From: an uncultured Lysobacteraceae bacterium
GTDB taxonomy: Bacteria > Pseudomonadota > Gammaproteobacteria > Xanthomonadales > Xanthomonadaceae
DNA length: 64,000 nucleotides
NCBI GenBank assembly: GCA_946480825.1
Contig: CAMLLG010000011.1
Coordinates: 1-64,000, forward strand
Direction: 5' to 3'
In this document: positions 1 through 9,465 of the stretch, piece after piece
Position numbering within the stretch: position 1 is the stretch's first letter
Layout of the letters: each line of letters begins with the position of its first letter
Made by a program: the position numbers and the translations under genes
Notes under the pieces: model-generated
Told to the model about the DNA's origin: nothing
Seen by the model: the letters and a program-made list of their open reading frames with translations, nothing else
Database searches by the model: none

Positions 1-343
1 GCTTCTCGAACATGTTGAAGTTGATTTCCTGCGGCACCAGGCCGATCAGGCGCATCGCCGCGTCGCGGTCGGCGACGATGTCGACGCCGAAGATCCGGAC
101 CTCGCCGGCGGTCTTGTTCACCAGCGAACTGGTCACGCCGATCAGGGTCGATTTGCCGGCGCCGTTGGGCCCGAGCAGGGCGTAGAAATCGCCCGGTGCG
201 ACGTCCAGCGAGACGCCCTTGAGGGCTTCCACGCCGTTGTCGTAGGTCTTGCGCAGATCGCGGATGGACAGCGCCGGGGCGTCGTCCGGGGCATGGTGTG
301 CCGGGGCGGGCCCGCGGGGCGGGGAGGTGGGTGCGGCGGTCAT
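1..343 (-). CDS. ABC transporter ATP-binding protein, YadG family (3' part outside window)
   Basis: Only the N-terminal 114 residues are in the window; the gene runs off the left edge. The start is the ATG at 343-341. A Pro/Ala-rich leader of about 25 residues precedes the ABC domain. The Walker A motif GPNGAGKST and the Q-loop region LIGLVPQE are readable, and the stretch [16 protein letters not shown] followed by SSLVNKT is very like E. coli YadG. The protein is expected to energise an ABC-2 exporter with a YadH-type permease, which should lie beyond the left edge. A second YadG/YadH pair is present at 14270-16020, so this genome has at least two such systems. The substrate is unknown. Confidence 0.85.
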   Translation of the reverse strand, partial: MTAAPTSPPRGPAPAHHAPDDAPALSIRDLRKTYDNGVEALKGVSLDVAPGDFYALLGPNGAGKSTLIGVTSSLVNKTAGEVRIFGVDIVADRDAAMRLIGLVPQEINFNMFEK

Positions 344-466
344 CGTGGGTCCTCGGCGCCGCGGACCGGAACCCGCACGGGGCGTGCGGAGGCGCGGCGC
401 GGCGGAACGGTTAGTATAGGCGCCCGGCCAGGACCGGCCGGACAACACTCCATTCCAGGACAGCCC

Positions 467-1228
467 GTGCCCGCCCATTTCCCGCTCAAGCTCGTCGGCC
501 GCAGGATGTTGGCCCCCAGCGTCGCCCACCTCAACTTCGTCCGCGACGACGGCGAGCCCATCGACTACATCCCGGGCCAATTCCTGCAGGTGCATTTCCA
601 CTATCCCGACGGTACCGCGACCAAGCGCAGCTATTCGCTGGCGACGCAACACGATCACACGCTCGGACCCGGCGAAGCGGTCGAGATCGCGGTGAGCTAT
701 GTGGCCGGCGGCGCCGCCACCGCCCTGTTCGAGGGCCTGCCCGAAGGCGGCACCCTCCAGGCCAGCGGTCCCTACGGCCGGTTCTGCCTGATGCCCGCCG
801 ATGCCAACCGCCGCTATCTGCTGATCGGCACCGGCACCGGCGTCACCCCGTACCGCGCGATGCTGCCGCAACTGGCGACGCTGATCGCCGAGCGCGGGAT
901 CGAAGTGGTGCTGCTGTTCGGCGCGCGCACGCCCGAAGAACTGCTGTACGGCGACGAATTCCGCGCCTTCGCCAACGCGCACCCCGGTTTCCGTTTCGTG
1001 CCCTGTTTCTCGCGCGAACTGCCCGCCGCCGATTCGCCGCACGCCCACGCCGACGTGCGCAAGGGCTACGTGCAGGACCAGCTGGCCGAATTCGCGCCGC
1101 AGGCCGACCACGACATCGCCTACCTGTGCGGCAACCCGAACATGGTCGACGCCTGCTTCGAGACCCTGAAGACCCACGGCCTGCCGGTACCCGCCATCCG
1201 CCGCGAGAAGTACGTCAGCAGCAAATAA
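467..1228 (+). CDS. Ferredoxin--NADP reductase-type FAD oxidoreductase
   Basis: This 253-residue protein starts at GTG 467, with a GGA-type ribosome site in CCAGGACAGCCC just before it. An in-frame ATG 13 codons on would cut into the first beta strand. The FAD-binding signature RSYSLA is at residues 54-59, the pyridine-nucleotide motif GTGTGVTP begins at 121, and the C-terminal CGNPNMVD motif begins at 221. This is the domain order of the Fpr/FNR family: an FAD-binding barrel followed by an NAD(P)-binding domain. It probably moves electrons between NADPH and ferredoxin or flavodoxin in the cytoplasm. It diverges from the ABC ATPase at 1-343. The family call is secure; the electron partner is not shown. 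Confidence 0.85.
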   Translation: MPAHFPLKLVGRRMLAPSVAHLNFVRDDGEPIDYIPGQFLQVHFHYPDGTATKRSYSLATQHDHTLGPGEAVEIAVSYVAGGAATALFEGLPEGGTLQASGPYGRFCLMPADANRRYLLIGTGTGVTPYRAMLPQLATLIAERGIEVVLLFGARTPEELLYGDEFRAFANAHPGFRFVPCFSRELPAADSPHAHADVRKGYVQDQLAEFAPQADHDIAYLCGNPNMVDACFETLKTHGLPVPAIRREKYVSSK

Positions 1229-1247
1229 CGCGGGCGGCGAAGACCCG

Positions 1248-1268
1248 GCCGTGCGCAGCGCGCACGGC
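1248..1268 (+). terminator. GC-rich hairpin downstream of the FNR gene
   Basis: GCCGTGCGC and GCGCACGGC form a perfect 9-bp stem with a 3-nt loop, 20 nt after the reductase stop. No T-tract follows, so termination is only suggested by position. The remaining 230 bases up to the next gene show no other feature I can support. Confidence 0.35.
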
Positions 1269-1503
1269 GTTCGCGCATGCGCGAGGCGGCGCCTCGGAGA
1301 CGCGCGATTGACGCGTGATCTCGGAAGGACATCACCCGCGATGCCGGCGCTCTGCGCGTCCGCTCGTGCCTTCGCCATGACTTACGATGGCCGGGTCTTC
1401 GACGACGACGTCGTCCCGTCGGTCACATCCGGCGCCGACCCGCGTCTTGATTCCCGAAGCCGGGCCCACGGGCCCGCACACGATCCGTACCGGAGTTTCC
1501 GCG

Positions 1504-3006
1504 ATGCTCAGACCCCTGTCCCTGACCGTGCTCGCCCTGGCGCTCGCCGCCTGCGGCGGCAAGGCCGAAAAACCCGTGACACCGAAGACCGATGCCAACG
1601 GCGATCTGCGCTATGGCCGTCTCGTCTTCAAGCCCTGCACCCTCGGCACCGACGGCGGGCAGAGCGTGGAAGCGCAGTGCGCCACGTTGATGGCGCCGGA
1701 AAACCACGATGCCCCGAACGGCCGCAAGATCGGCTTGGCGGTGGCGATGATTCCCGCGAAGAGCCAGACCGCATCCGACCCGGTGGTGATCATCGCCGGC
1801 GGCCCGGGACAATCGATTCTCGAAAGCTACCCGACCGTGCACGACGCGATCGGCGACGTGCGCCGCAGCCGCAACGTGGTGCTGATGGATGCGCGCGGCA
1901 CCGGTCGCTCGCATCTTCTGCAGTGCGAAGAGCTGATCGCGATGGACGACACGTCGATCGATCCGGAAGACCCCGCGCAAATACGCGCGCTGACCGAACG
2001 TTGCCGCGATCGTCTCGCCAAGCGGGCCGATCTGCGGTTCTACGGCACCGCCGAGCACATCCGCGATCTCGATCTGCTGCGCGACACGATCGGCGTCGGC
2101 CAGCTCAATCTGGCCGGCATTTCCTACGGCACCCGCGTCGCTCAGCAGTACGCCGCGCGCTATCCGACGCGCACGCGCACGATCACGCTCGATTCGATCG
2201 CGCCGAACACGCTGGTGCTGGGCCAGGAGCATGCGGTCAATCTCGACGCGGCGATCAAGCGGCAGTTCGCGCGCTGCCTCGCCGATGCGGCCTGCAAGCG
2301 CAACATCGGCGATCCCGCGGCGCTGCTCGCGCAGGTGCGCGCCACGCTGCAGGCCGGCGGCCTCGCGCCGGTGCGCTACCGCGACCCGACCAGCGGCGAA
2401 TGGCGCGAGGAAGTGCCGCGCTTCGCGCATCTCGGCGCTCTTCTGCGCTTCTACGCCTATCGCCCGGAATCGGCGTCGATGCTGCCGCTGGTCCTGCACG
2501 ACGCCGCGCAGGGCCGCTACGAAACCCTGCTGTCGCAGTCGCGCGCATTGAGCGGCGACATCGGTGAGGCGATGGCGCTGGGCATGCACCTGTCGGTGAG
2601 CTGCACCGAAGATCCCGAGATCCGGCCGCGTCCCGAAGACGATGCCACGATCATGGGCAACAGCATCGCCGAGTTCATCCAGGCGCAGTGCGCGGTGTGG
2701 CCGAAGGGCACGCGCGATCCCGACTTCCGCAAACCGCTGTCGGGCGACGTGCCGGTGCTGGCGATCAGCGGCGAGCTCGATCCGGTCACGCCGCCGCGCT
2801 ACGGCGACGAAGTGGTCAAGACGCTGCCGAAGGGCCGTCATCTGGTGCTGCCGGGCCAGGGCCACAGCGTGCTCACCACCGGCTGCATGCCGAAGCTGTT
2901 CGCGCAGTTCGTCGAAACCGCCGACGCCAAGGCGCTCGACGCCGAGTGCCTGAAGCGGTTGAAGGCGTCGCCGCCGTTCGCGGGCTATTACGGTTGGGAG
3001 CCCTGA
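1504..3006 (+). CDS. Secreted alpha/beta-hydrolase, S33/tripeptidyl aminopeptidase-like lipoprotein
   Basis: This is a 500-residue protein. The ATG at 1504 has GGAG 8-9 nt upstream and is followed directly by a lipoprotein signal (hydrophobic stretch, then LAAC), so the product is probably anchored outside the inner membrane. The oxyanion-hole segment GGPGQS is at about residues 99-104 and the nucleophile elbow GISYGTR has Ser207. The charge-relay Asp and His are expected in SGELDPVTPP and in GQGHSVLTTGC. This layout fits the SlpD/SlpE-like aminopeptidases with a C-terminal TAP domain, which release short N-terminal peptides. It may use peptides produced by exoproteases such as the one at 9466. 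The substrate is inferred only. Confidence 0.8.
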   Translation: MLRPLSLTVLALALAACGGKAEKPVTPKTDANGDLRYGRLVFKPCTLGTDGGQSVEAQCATLMAPENHDAPNGRKIGLAVAMIPAKSQTASDPVVIIAGGPGQSILESYPTVHDAIGDVRRSRNVVLMDARGTGRSHLLQCEELIAMDDTSIDPEDPAQIRALTERCRDRLAKRADLRFYGTAEHIRDLDLLRDTIGVGQLNLAGISYGTRVAQQYAARYPTRTRTITLDSIAPNTLVLGQEHAVNLDAAIKRQFARCLADAACKRNIGDPAALLAQVRATLQAGGLAPVRYRDPTSGEWREEVPRFAHLGALLRFYAYRPESASMLPLVLHDAAQGRYETLLSQSRALSGDIGEAMALGMHLSVSCTEDPEIRPRPEDDATIMGNSIAEFIQAQCAVWPKGTRDPDFRKPLSGDVPVLAISGELDPVTPPRYGDEVVKTLPKGRHLVLPGQGHSVLTTGCMPKLFAQFVETADAKALDAECLKRLKASPPFAGYYGWEP

Positions 3007-3124
3007 TCGAATTCGCCTTCGCTCGAGCGGTCGCCGCCCCGGAAGCGCCGATGCATCTCCAATCCCTTCGCGCCCCGTTGCGGCGCGTGCGTCATCCACG
3101 AAATTTTCTTCACGGGCTACTCCC

Positions 3125-3871
3125 ATGATCCATGTCCAGAATCTGCACAAGGCGTTCAAGACCAAGACCGGTCTCGTCCAGGCTGTGCGCGGCGTGAGTT
3201 TCGACGCGCGCGATGGCGAGATCACCGGTCTGCTCGGCCCCAACGGCGCCGGAAAGACCACCACGCTGCGCATGCTGTACACGCTGATGTCGCCCGACGA
3301 CGGCAGCGTCAGCGTCGACGGCATCGATGTGGCGAAGGACGCGACCGCGGTGCGCCGACGCCTCGGCGTGCTGCCGGATGCGCGCGGCGTGTACAAGCGC
3401 CTGAGCGCGCGCGAGAACATCGCCTACTTCGGCGAACTGCACGGGCTGGACGCGGCGACGATCGCGCAGCGCACCGCGCGGATGTCGGAAGCGCTGGGCA
3501 TGGAGGACTTCCTCGACCGCCGCACCGAAGGGTTCTCGCAGGGCCAGCGCACCAAGACCGCGATCGCGCGGGCGCTGGTGCACGACCCGAAGAACGTGAT
3601 CCTCGACGAACCGACCAACGGTCTCGACGTGATGACCACCCGCGGTCTGCGCAATTTCCTGCTGCAGCTGCGCGCCGAGGGTCGCTGCGTGATCTTCTCC
3701 AGCCACATCATGCAGGAGGTCGCCGCGCTGTGCGATCGCATCGTGGTGATCGCCGGCGGCGAAGTGAAGGCCAACGGCACGCCCGACGAACTGCGCGCGC
3801 GCGCCGGTCACGACAATCTCGAAGACGCCTTCGTCGCACTGATCGGCTCGGAGGAGGGCCTGCACGCATGA
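3125..3871 (+). CDS. natA: ABC transporter ATP-binding protein, NatA type
   Basis: This 248-residue ABC ATPase has Walker [10 protein letters not shown] at residues 38-46, signature FSQGQ at 137-141, Walker B VILDEP at 158-163, and the switch His in FSSHIMQEV. The segment VLPDARGVYKRLSARENI is typical of NatA, the ATPase of the NatAB sodium-extruding exporter first described in Bacillus. Its TGA overlaps the ATG of the permease gene (ATGA), so the two are translationally coupled. Sodium export is the family precedent, not something the sequence proves. Many NatAB-like pairs in proteobacteria are annotated simply as ABC-2 exporters. Confidence 0.85.
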   Translation: MIHVQNLHKAFKTKTGLVQAVRGVSFDARDGEITGLLGPNGAGKTTTLRMLYTLMSPDDGSVSVDGIDVAKDATAVRRRLGVLPDARGVYKRLSARENIAYFGELHGLDAATIAQRTARMSEALGMEDFLDRRTEGFSQGQRTKTAIARALVHDPKNVILDEPTNGLDVMTTRGLRNFLLQLRAEGRCVIFSSHIMQEVAALCDRIVVIAGGEVKANGTPDELRARAGHDNLEDAFVALIGSEEGLHA

Positions 3872-5061
3872 GCACCTCGTCCCTCGGCGCCTTCGTCACC
3901 GTGTTCCGCAAGGAACTGCGCGACTTCGTGCGCGATCGCCGCACCTTCCTGATGGCGCTGCTGCTGGGCCCGCTGGTCTATCCGCTGCTGATGCTGGGCA
4001 TGGGCAAGCTGATGGAAGCGCGGGTCAGCACCCAGCTGGAAAAACCGCTGGAAATCCCGGTGGTCGGCGCGGACCACGCACCGAACCTGATCGCCTTCCT
4101 CGCCACCCAGGACATCCGCGTCAAGGCGGCGCCGAAGGATCTGGTCGCGGCCATCCGCAACCAGGACGAAGACGTGGCGCTGGTCATCGCGCCCGATTTC
4201 GGCGAAGACTGGCGCGCGGGCCGGCCGGCGAAGGTGGAGATCGTCGCCGACACCACGCGCACCAACGCCGATGTGCCGGTCGAACGCCTGCGTGCGGCGC
4301 TGATCGGTTACAGCCGCCAGGTCGGCGCGCTGCGGCTGGTCGCGCGCGGCCTCAATCCATCGCTGGTGCAATCGGTGGCGGTGGCGCAGCGCGACGTGGC
4401 CACGCCGGAAGCCAAACAGGGCCGGCTGATGTCGATGGTCCTGCCGCTGATCCTCGTGCTGTTCGCGTTCATGGGCGGCGCCAATCTCACCATGGACGTG
4501 ACCGCCGGCGAACGCGAACGCCAATCGCTGGAACCGCTGTTGGCCACGCCGGTGTCGCGCGCCAGCCTGGTCAGCGGCAAGATGGCCGCGGCGGGCCTGA
4601 TCGGCATCGCCAGCGTGGTGCTCACGCTGCTGTCGTTCAAGCTCAGCGCGGCGTTGTCCACCAGCGCGATGGCAAGTTCGCTCGATGTGTCGTTCCCGGC
4701 GATCGGCCGCATGCTGCTGGTGCTGGCGCCGATGGTGCTGATCGGCACGGCGCTGCTCACCTTCATCTCGGCCGGCGCCAAGAGCATGAAGGAAGCGCAG
4801 AGCCACATGGTCTGGCTCATGTTCATGCCGATGCTGCCGAGCTATGCGCTGATGGCCTATCCACTGAAGGACCAGGACCTGTGGCAATACGCCGTTCCGT
4901 TCCTGTCGCAGAACCAGATGCTGGTGAAAGCGACCCGCGGCGAGACCGCATCGCCCGAGCAATGGGCGATCTACCTCGGCTGCGCCTTCGCGCTGGCCGC
5001 GGTGCTGTGGATCGCGGCGATCTGGCGTTATCGCCAGGAGAAGCTGGCGATTTCGGCGTAA
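3868..5061 (+). CDS. natB: ABC-2 type permease, NatB type
   Basis: This 397-residue membrane protein has its start ATG 3868 overlapping the natA stop. The topology fits NatB and ABC-2 permeases: one N-terminal transmembrane segment (LMALLLGPLVYPLLMLGMG), a large soluble domain of about 160 residues, then five or six membrane segments from about residue 190. The loop ERERQSLEPLLATPVSR is the conserved cytoplasmic coupling region of this family. A strong intrinsic terminator at 5082 closes the two-gene operon. Together with NatA it should form an exporter; the substrate is unproven. Confidence 0.85.
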   Translation: MSTSSLGAFVTVFRKELRDFVRDRRTFLMALLLGPLVYPLLMLGMGKLMEARVSTQLEKPLEIPVVGADHAPNLIAFLATQDIRVKAAPKDLVAAIRNQDEDVALVIAPDFGEDWRAGRPAKVEIVADTTRTNADVPVERLRAALIGYSRQVGALRLVARGLNPSLVQSVAVAQRDVATPEAKQGRLMSMVLPLILVLFAFMGGANLTMDVTAGERERQSLEPLLATPVSRASLVSGKMAAAGLIGIASVVLTLLSFKLSAALSTSAMASSLDVSFPAIGRMLLVLAPMVLIGTALLTFISAGAKSMKEAQSHMVWLMFMPMLPSYALMAYPLKDQDLWQYAVPFLSQNQMLVKATRGETASPEQWAIYLGCAFALAAVLWIAAIWRYRQEKLAISA

Positions 5062-5081
5062 GCCCAGTCGCGGTTGAAGTC

Positions 5082-5111
5082 GAAAAAGCCCGGCGAATGC
5101 CGGGCTTTTTC
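5082..5111 (+). terminator. Intrinsic terminator of natAB
   Basis: A perfect 13-bp stem, GAAAAAGCCCGGC paired with GCCGGGCTTTTTC around a GAAT loop, begins 20 nt after the natB stop. It has an A-tract on the left and a T-tract on the right, so it could act in both directions. Confidence 0.9.
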
Positions 5112-5160
5112 GTGCGCCCGCGCGCTCGCTCTACCGGCACGGAATGCAACAGACATGCAA

Positions 5161-5277
5161 CGAGCAGCCCGGACAAGGCTGAAGGCCGCACCCGGGGCTT
5201 TCGATCTCGAACCATCATAGATACTCGACCGCTTGCATTCTCCCTGTTGCGTGCGTTGCCCCTGCCCGGACGACTCG
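5161..5277 (-). repeat. Degenerate copy of a ~120-bp palindromic repeat (copy A)
   Basis: This stretch aligns over its full length with the reverse complement of the element at 5680-5800. Shared blocks are AAGGCCGCACCCGGGGCTTT, GAACCATCA and GACCGCTTGC. The ends have decayed (GAGCAGCCCGGACAAG against GCGAGTAGCCCGGGTAAG). The two copies lie in opposite orientation on either side of the small gene at 5340-5558. Confidence 0.75.
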
Positions 5278-5339
5278 CGCATGAAATGCACGTATCCCCT
5301 GATGCACAATGCAGTGTCTCGAATCGATCTGGACGCATC

Positions 5340-5558
5340 ATGGACATCGAAGCCCTTCTGACTGCGGCCTTGCGCGAAGCGGGTTACGGGCCCGACGCCA
5401 TCGGCTCCGCGATGCCAAGGCTGCTGCGCATTCTGGAAGCCGAGGATGTGCGTATCGAGATGGGCCGCAAGCTGTCGCGCAAGGAGCGCGAATACGTTCG
5501 CCTTCAACTTGAACTCGGACTCGGCGTCTCGGAAATCGTCGCAGCCTTGAAGAAGTGA
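5340..5558 (+). CDS. Small hypothetical protein (72 aa)
   Basis: A 72-residue protein of no family I recognise. It looks fully alpha-helical and soluble. The second half is highly charged (KLSRKEREYVRLQLELGLG), and the C-terminus, GVSEIVAALKK, resembles a short helix-turn-helix-like end. The ATG at 5340 has no strong ribosome site. Codon use has the G/C-ending third positions of real genes here. The gene sits alone between two inverted copies of a 120-bp repeat, so it may move with them or simply be trapped between them. A real gene is likely but not certain. Confidence 0.55.
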   Translation: MDIEALLTAALREAGYGPDAIGSAMPRLLRILEAEDVRIEMGRKLSRKEREYVRLQLELGLGVSEIVAALKK

Positions 5559-5679
5559 GTGACGGTGGTGCGCGCAGGGAGGCGTCGCCGATTGCTCGAT
5601 GGCGGAATCGCCTTCGGCGGTTCCGCCCTACGATGGACGTCTTGTGGCCTGTTTCCTTCGCGCGCTTGTTTCGATCTTC

Positions 5680-5800
5680 AGCGAGTAGCCCGGGTAAGTG
5701 CGTAGCAAGCACCCGGGAGAACGCAAGCGGTCAAGTTTCTGTGATGGTTCAAGATCAAAAGCCCCGGGTGCGGCCTTAGGCCTTACCCGGGCTACTCGCT
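5680..5800 (+). repeat. 121-bp element with perfect 19-bp terminal inverted repeats (copy B)
   Basis: The ends are exact inverted repeats: GCGAGTAGCCCGGGTAAG at 5681-5698 and CTTACCCGGGCTACTCGC at 5782-5799, each extended by one more pair. The interior has no coding capacity. The GTAGCCCGGGT head is shared with the REP hairpins at 13917 and 16170. It looks like a MITE or REP doublet of xanthomonads. Copy A at 5161 is a decayed relative in the opposite orientation. Confidence 0.8.
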
Positions 5801-5838
5801 ACCGAGAAGTCCTGTGCGGCATGCGATGTTGCCGCCGC

Positions 5839-7650
5839 TCACATCGGAACCAACGGCCCACCCAACCAGATCCATCGCGCCATCCAGGCGGTGGTGAGCG
5901 CGATCAACAGCGTCAGCGGTATGCCGACGCGGAGGAAATCGCCGAAGGTGTACTTGCCGGGGGTGAGGATCAGCAGGTTGCCGTGGTGGCCGATGGGCGT
6001 GAGGAACGAGGCCACCGCGCCGACCGCGGTGCAGACGACGAACGGCACCGGCGGCAGGCCCAGGCCTTCGGCCAGCGCCAGCGCGATCGGGCTCAACAGC
6101 ACGGTGGTGGCGGCGTCGGAGAGAATCTGGGTCAGCAGCGCCGCCGCGCCGAACATCACCAGCAGCAGGGTCAGCGGCGACCAGTGCGCGGCGTGGTCCA
6201 GCAGGAATGCGGCGAACAGCGATGCGGTGCCGGTGCGTTCCATCGCGATGCCCAGCGGAATCACGCCGGCGATCATCACGAAGATGCGCACGTCGATCTC
6301 GCGATAGGCCTGCTCCACGCCGACGCAGCGGGTGAGCACCATCGCCGCGGCGCCCGCGAGGAAGGCGATCTGCGGTTGCAGCAGTTCGGTGGCCGAGGCG
6401 ACGATCGCCGCGGCCATGATCAGGAGCGCCAGCGGTGCGCGGCTTCGGGTTTTCTTGCGGCCGTCGAACGGCATCAGCATCAGGAAACCGTGATGCGAGG
6501 TGAGCTGTTCGTAATTCTGCTGCCGGCCCCACAGCACCAGCAGATCGCCTTCCTGCAGCGGCATTTCCGACAGTTCGCCGTGCAGCCAGCCTTCCTTGCG
6601 CCACAGGCCGACGACCACGACGCCCAGATTGCGCAGGAAGTCGACGCTGGCGACGCTGTGGCCGATGAATTCCGAGTGCGGCGCCACGATCGCCTGCACC
6701 AGCTGTTCTTCGCCCAACAGTTCGGGCTTGTAACCTTCGGCGGGCTTTTCGCCGTACTTGGCCACCGCGTGCAGCGCGAGACCCGGTTCGTCCTTGATCG
6801 ACGCGATTTCGTCCGGCGATGCGCGCACCAGCAGCACGTCGCCGGCCTCGAACGGGCTGTCGGCCCGCTGCTGTCTGCGGCGAACGCCGTGACGCAGCCA
6901 GTCCACCACCTGCAGGCGATCGCCGAAGGTCTTCTCGAACGCGGCGCGGGTCTTGCCGATCCACGGCGACTCGGCTTCGACCACCAGTTCGGTGTAATAA
7001 CGCTCCAGGCGCAGATAATCCGACTGGGTGGATTCGCCGCTGCGCTTGGGCACCAGCCAGCGGGCCAGCAGCATGTAGACGGTGCCCAGCAGCACCAGGG
7101 TCGCGCCGATCGGCGTGATCGCGAAGATGTCCAGCGACGGCTGTCCGCCGCGTTCGAGCAGATCGTTGGCCAGCAGGAATGCGGGGGCGCTGATCAGGGT
7201 CAGCGTGGTGCCCAGCGATGCGGCCAGCGACATCGGCATCAGCAGCCGCGAAGTCGCGAGCTTCTGGTCGCGCGCCAGTCGCATCAGGATCGGCAGCATC
7301 ATCGCGGTGACCATCACGTGATGCGAGAACGCCGCGAGCGCCGCGGTCGCGGGCATCACCACCGCGATGGTCCGCCATTCGCTGCCGCCGGCCGCGCGCG
7401 CGATGCCGGCGCCGATGCGGTCGGTGATGCCGGTCGCCGACAATCCCGCCGAGAGCACGAACACCGCGGCCACGATGATCGCCGGCTCGCTGGAGAAGCC
7501 CGACAGCGCTTCCTTCGGCTCCAGTATGCCGGTGAGCGTGAGCGCCAGCAGCGCCAGCATGGCCACGAGGTCCACGCGCAGTTTTTCGCTGACGAACAAC
7601 GCCAGCGTGGCGGTCAGAATGACGAGGAACAGGGCCTGTTGCGCTTCCAT
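5839..7650 (-). CDS. SLC13 family permease with internal TrkA-C (RCK_C) domains
   Basis: A 603-residue integral membrane protein. The N-terminal membrane block covers about residues 1-185. A soluble centre of about 215 residues contains two RCK_C/TrkA-C-type domains (segments EAGDVLLVRASPDEI and LQEGDLLVLWGRQQ), and a second membrane block runs from about residue 405 to the end. This split architecture is that of the SLC13/DASS-related transporters often annotated as sodium:sulfate or dicarboxylate symporters. The helical-hairpin motifs SDAATTVLLSP and LTPIGHHGNLLIL, at the substrate and sodium sites, are present. Sulfate, sulfur compounds or dicarboxylates are the usual substrates. It is a single gene with no partner. 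Confidence 0.85.
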   Translation of the reverse strand: MEAQQALFLVILTATLALFVSEKLRVDLVAMLALLALTLTGILEPKEALSGFSSEPAIIVAAVFVLSAGLSATGITDRIGAGIARAAGGSEWRTIAVVMPATAALAAFSHHVMVTAMMLPILMRLARDQKLATSRLLMPMSLAASLGTTLTLISAPAFLLANDLLERGGQPSLDIFAITPIGATLVLLGTVYMLLARWLVPKRSGESTQSDYLRLERYYTELVVEAESPWIGKTRAAFEKTFGDRLQVVDWLRHGVRRRQQRADSPFEAGDVLLVRASPDEIASIKDEPGLALHAVAKYGEKPAEGYKPELLGEEQLVQAIVAPHSEFIGHSVASVDFLRNLGVVVVGLWRKEGWLHGELSEMPLQEGDLLVLWGRQQNYEQLTSHHGFLMLMPFDGRKKTRSRAPLALLIMAAAIVASATELLQPQIAFLAGAAAMVLTRCVGVEQAYREIDVRIFVMIAGVIPLGIAMERTGTASLFAAFLLDHAAHWSPLTLLLVMFGAAALLTQILSDAATTVLLSPIALALAEGLGLPPVPFVVCTAVGAVASFLTPIGHHGNLLILTPGKYTFGDFLRVGIPLTLLIALTTAWMARWIWLGGPLVPM

Positions 7651-7748
7651 GGGCCAACCCTAGCCGATCTACGGCGTCAAACGTTAGCGCATCCGTGCCG
7701 AACCGGCCCGGAGGCGGACGATGCGGGTGTCGTTCCATCGCCCGCAAT

Positions 7749-7780
7749 GCAAAGCGCCCGGCGTTCGCCGGGCGCTTTGC
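7749..7780 (-). terminator. Hairpin terminator downstream of icd
   Basis: A perfect 14-bp stem, GCAAAGCGCCCGGC paired with GCCGGGCGCTTTGC around a 4-nt loop, lies 16 nt beyond the icd stop. The T-tract on the icd strand is weak (TTTGCATT). Confidence 0.7.
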
Positions 7781-7795
7781 GAACTGCCTGCCGCG

Positions 7796-9124
<1,329 letters not shown>

Positions 9125-9420
9125 GCGTTCTCCGTGAAGGCCGGCAGCGGTGCCGGCCAGACGCGTATTGTCGCGGGTCCGGCAGGTGGGGGAAAGAGCC
9201 GGCGTCCGCGCGCACGATGGCCGCGGCCTGCGTGTCGCATCGCAGCATCGTCCCATACGTGTGCGGATTGCTGCGCTGCACACGCCGGCAAGCATATTGA
9301 GATGCATTTTCGGTTGGATGCGTTACCCGCTGCACTGGGTTAGGGTCGCGCGGTGCCGGCGACAGGATGCCGGCGCACGACCGCCGCCGAGGGGGCTCGG
9401 ACGCGCGGCCGATCTCATGC

Positions 9421-9450
9421 GATGCCACATCCATCGATGCCACATCCATT
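9421..9450. repeat. Two 15-bp direct repeats in the icd/protease intergenic region
   Basis: The unit GATGCCACATCCATC occurs twice head to tail, with one mismatch, just before the protease ribosome-binding site AAGGAGAG. The rest of the 341-base divergent region (9125-9465) must hold the promoters for icd and the protease, but I see no convincing -35/-10 pair in it. Confidence 0.7.
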
Positions 9451-9465
9451 CAAGGAGAGAAGTCC

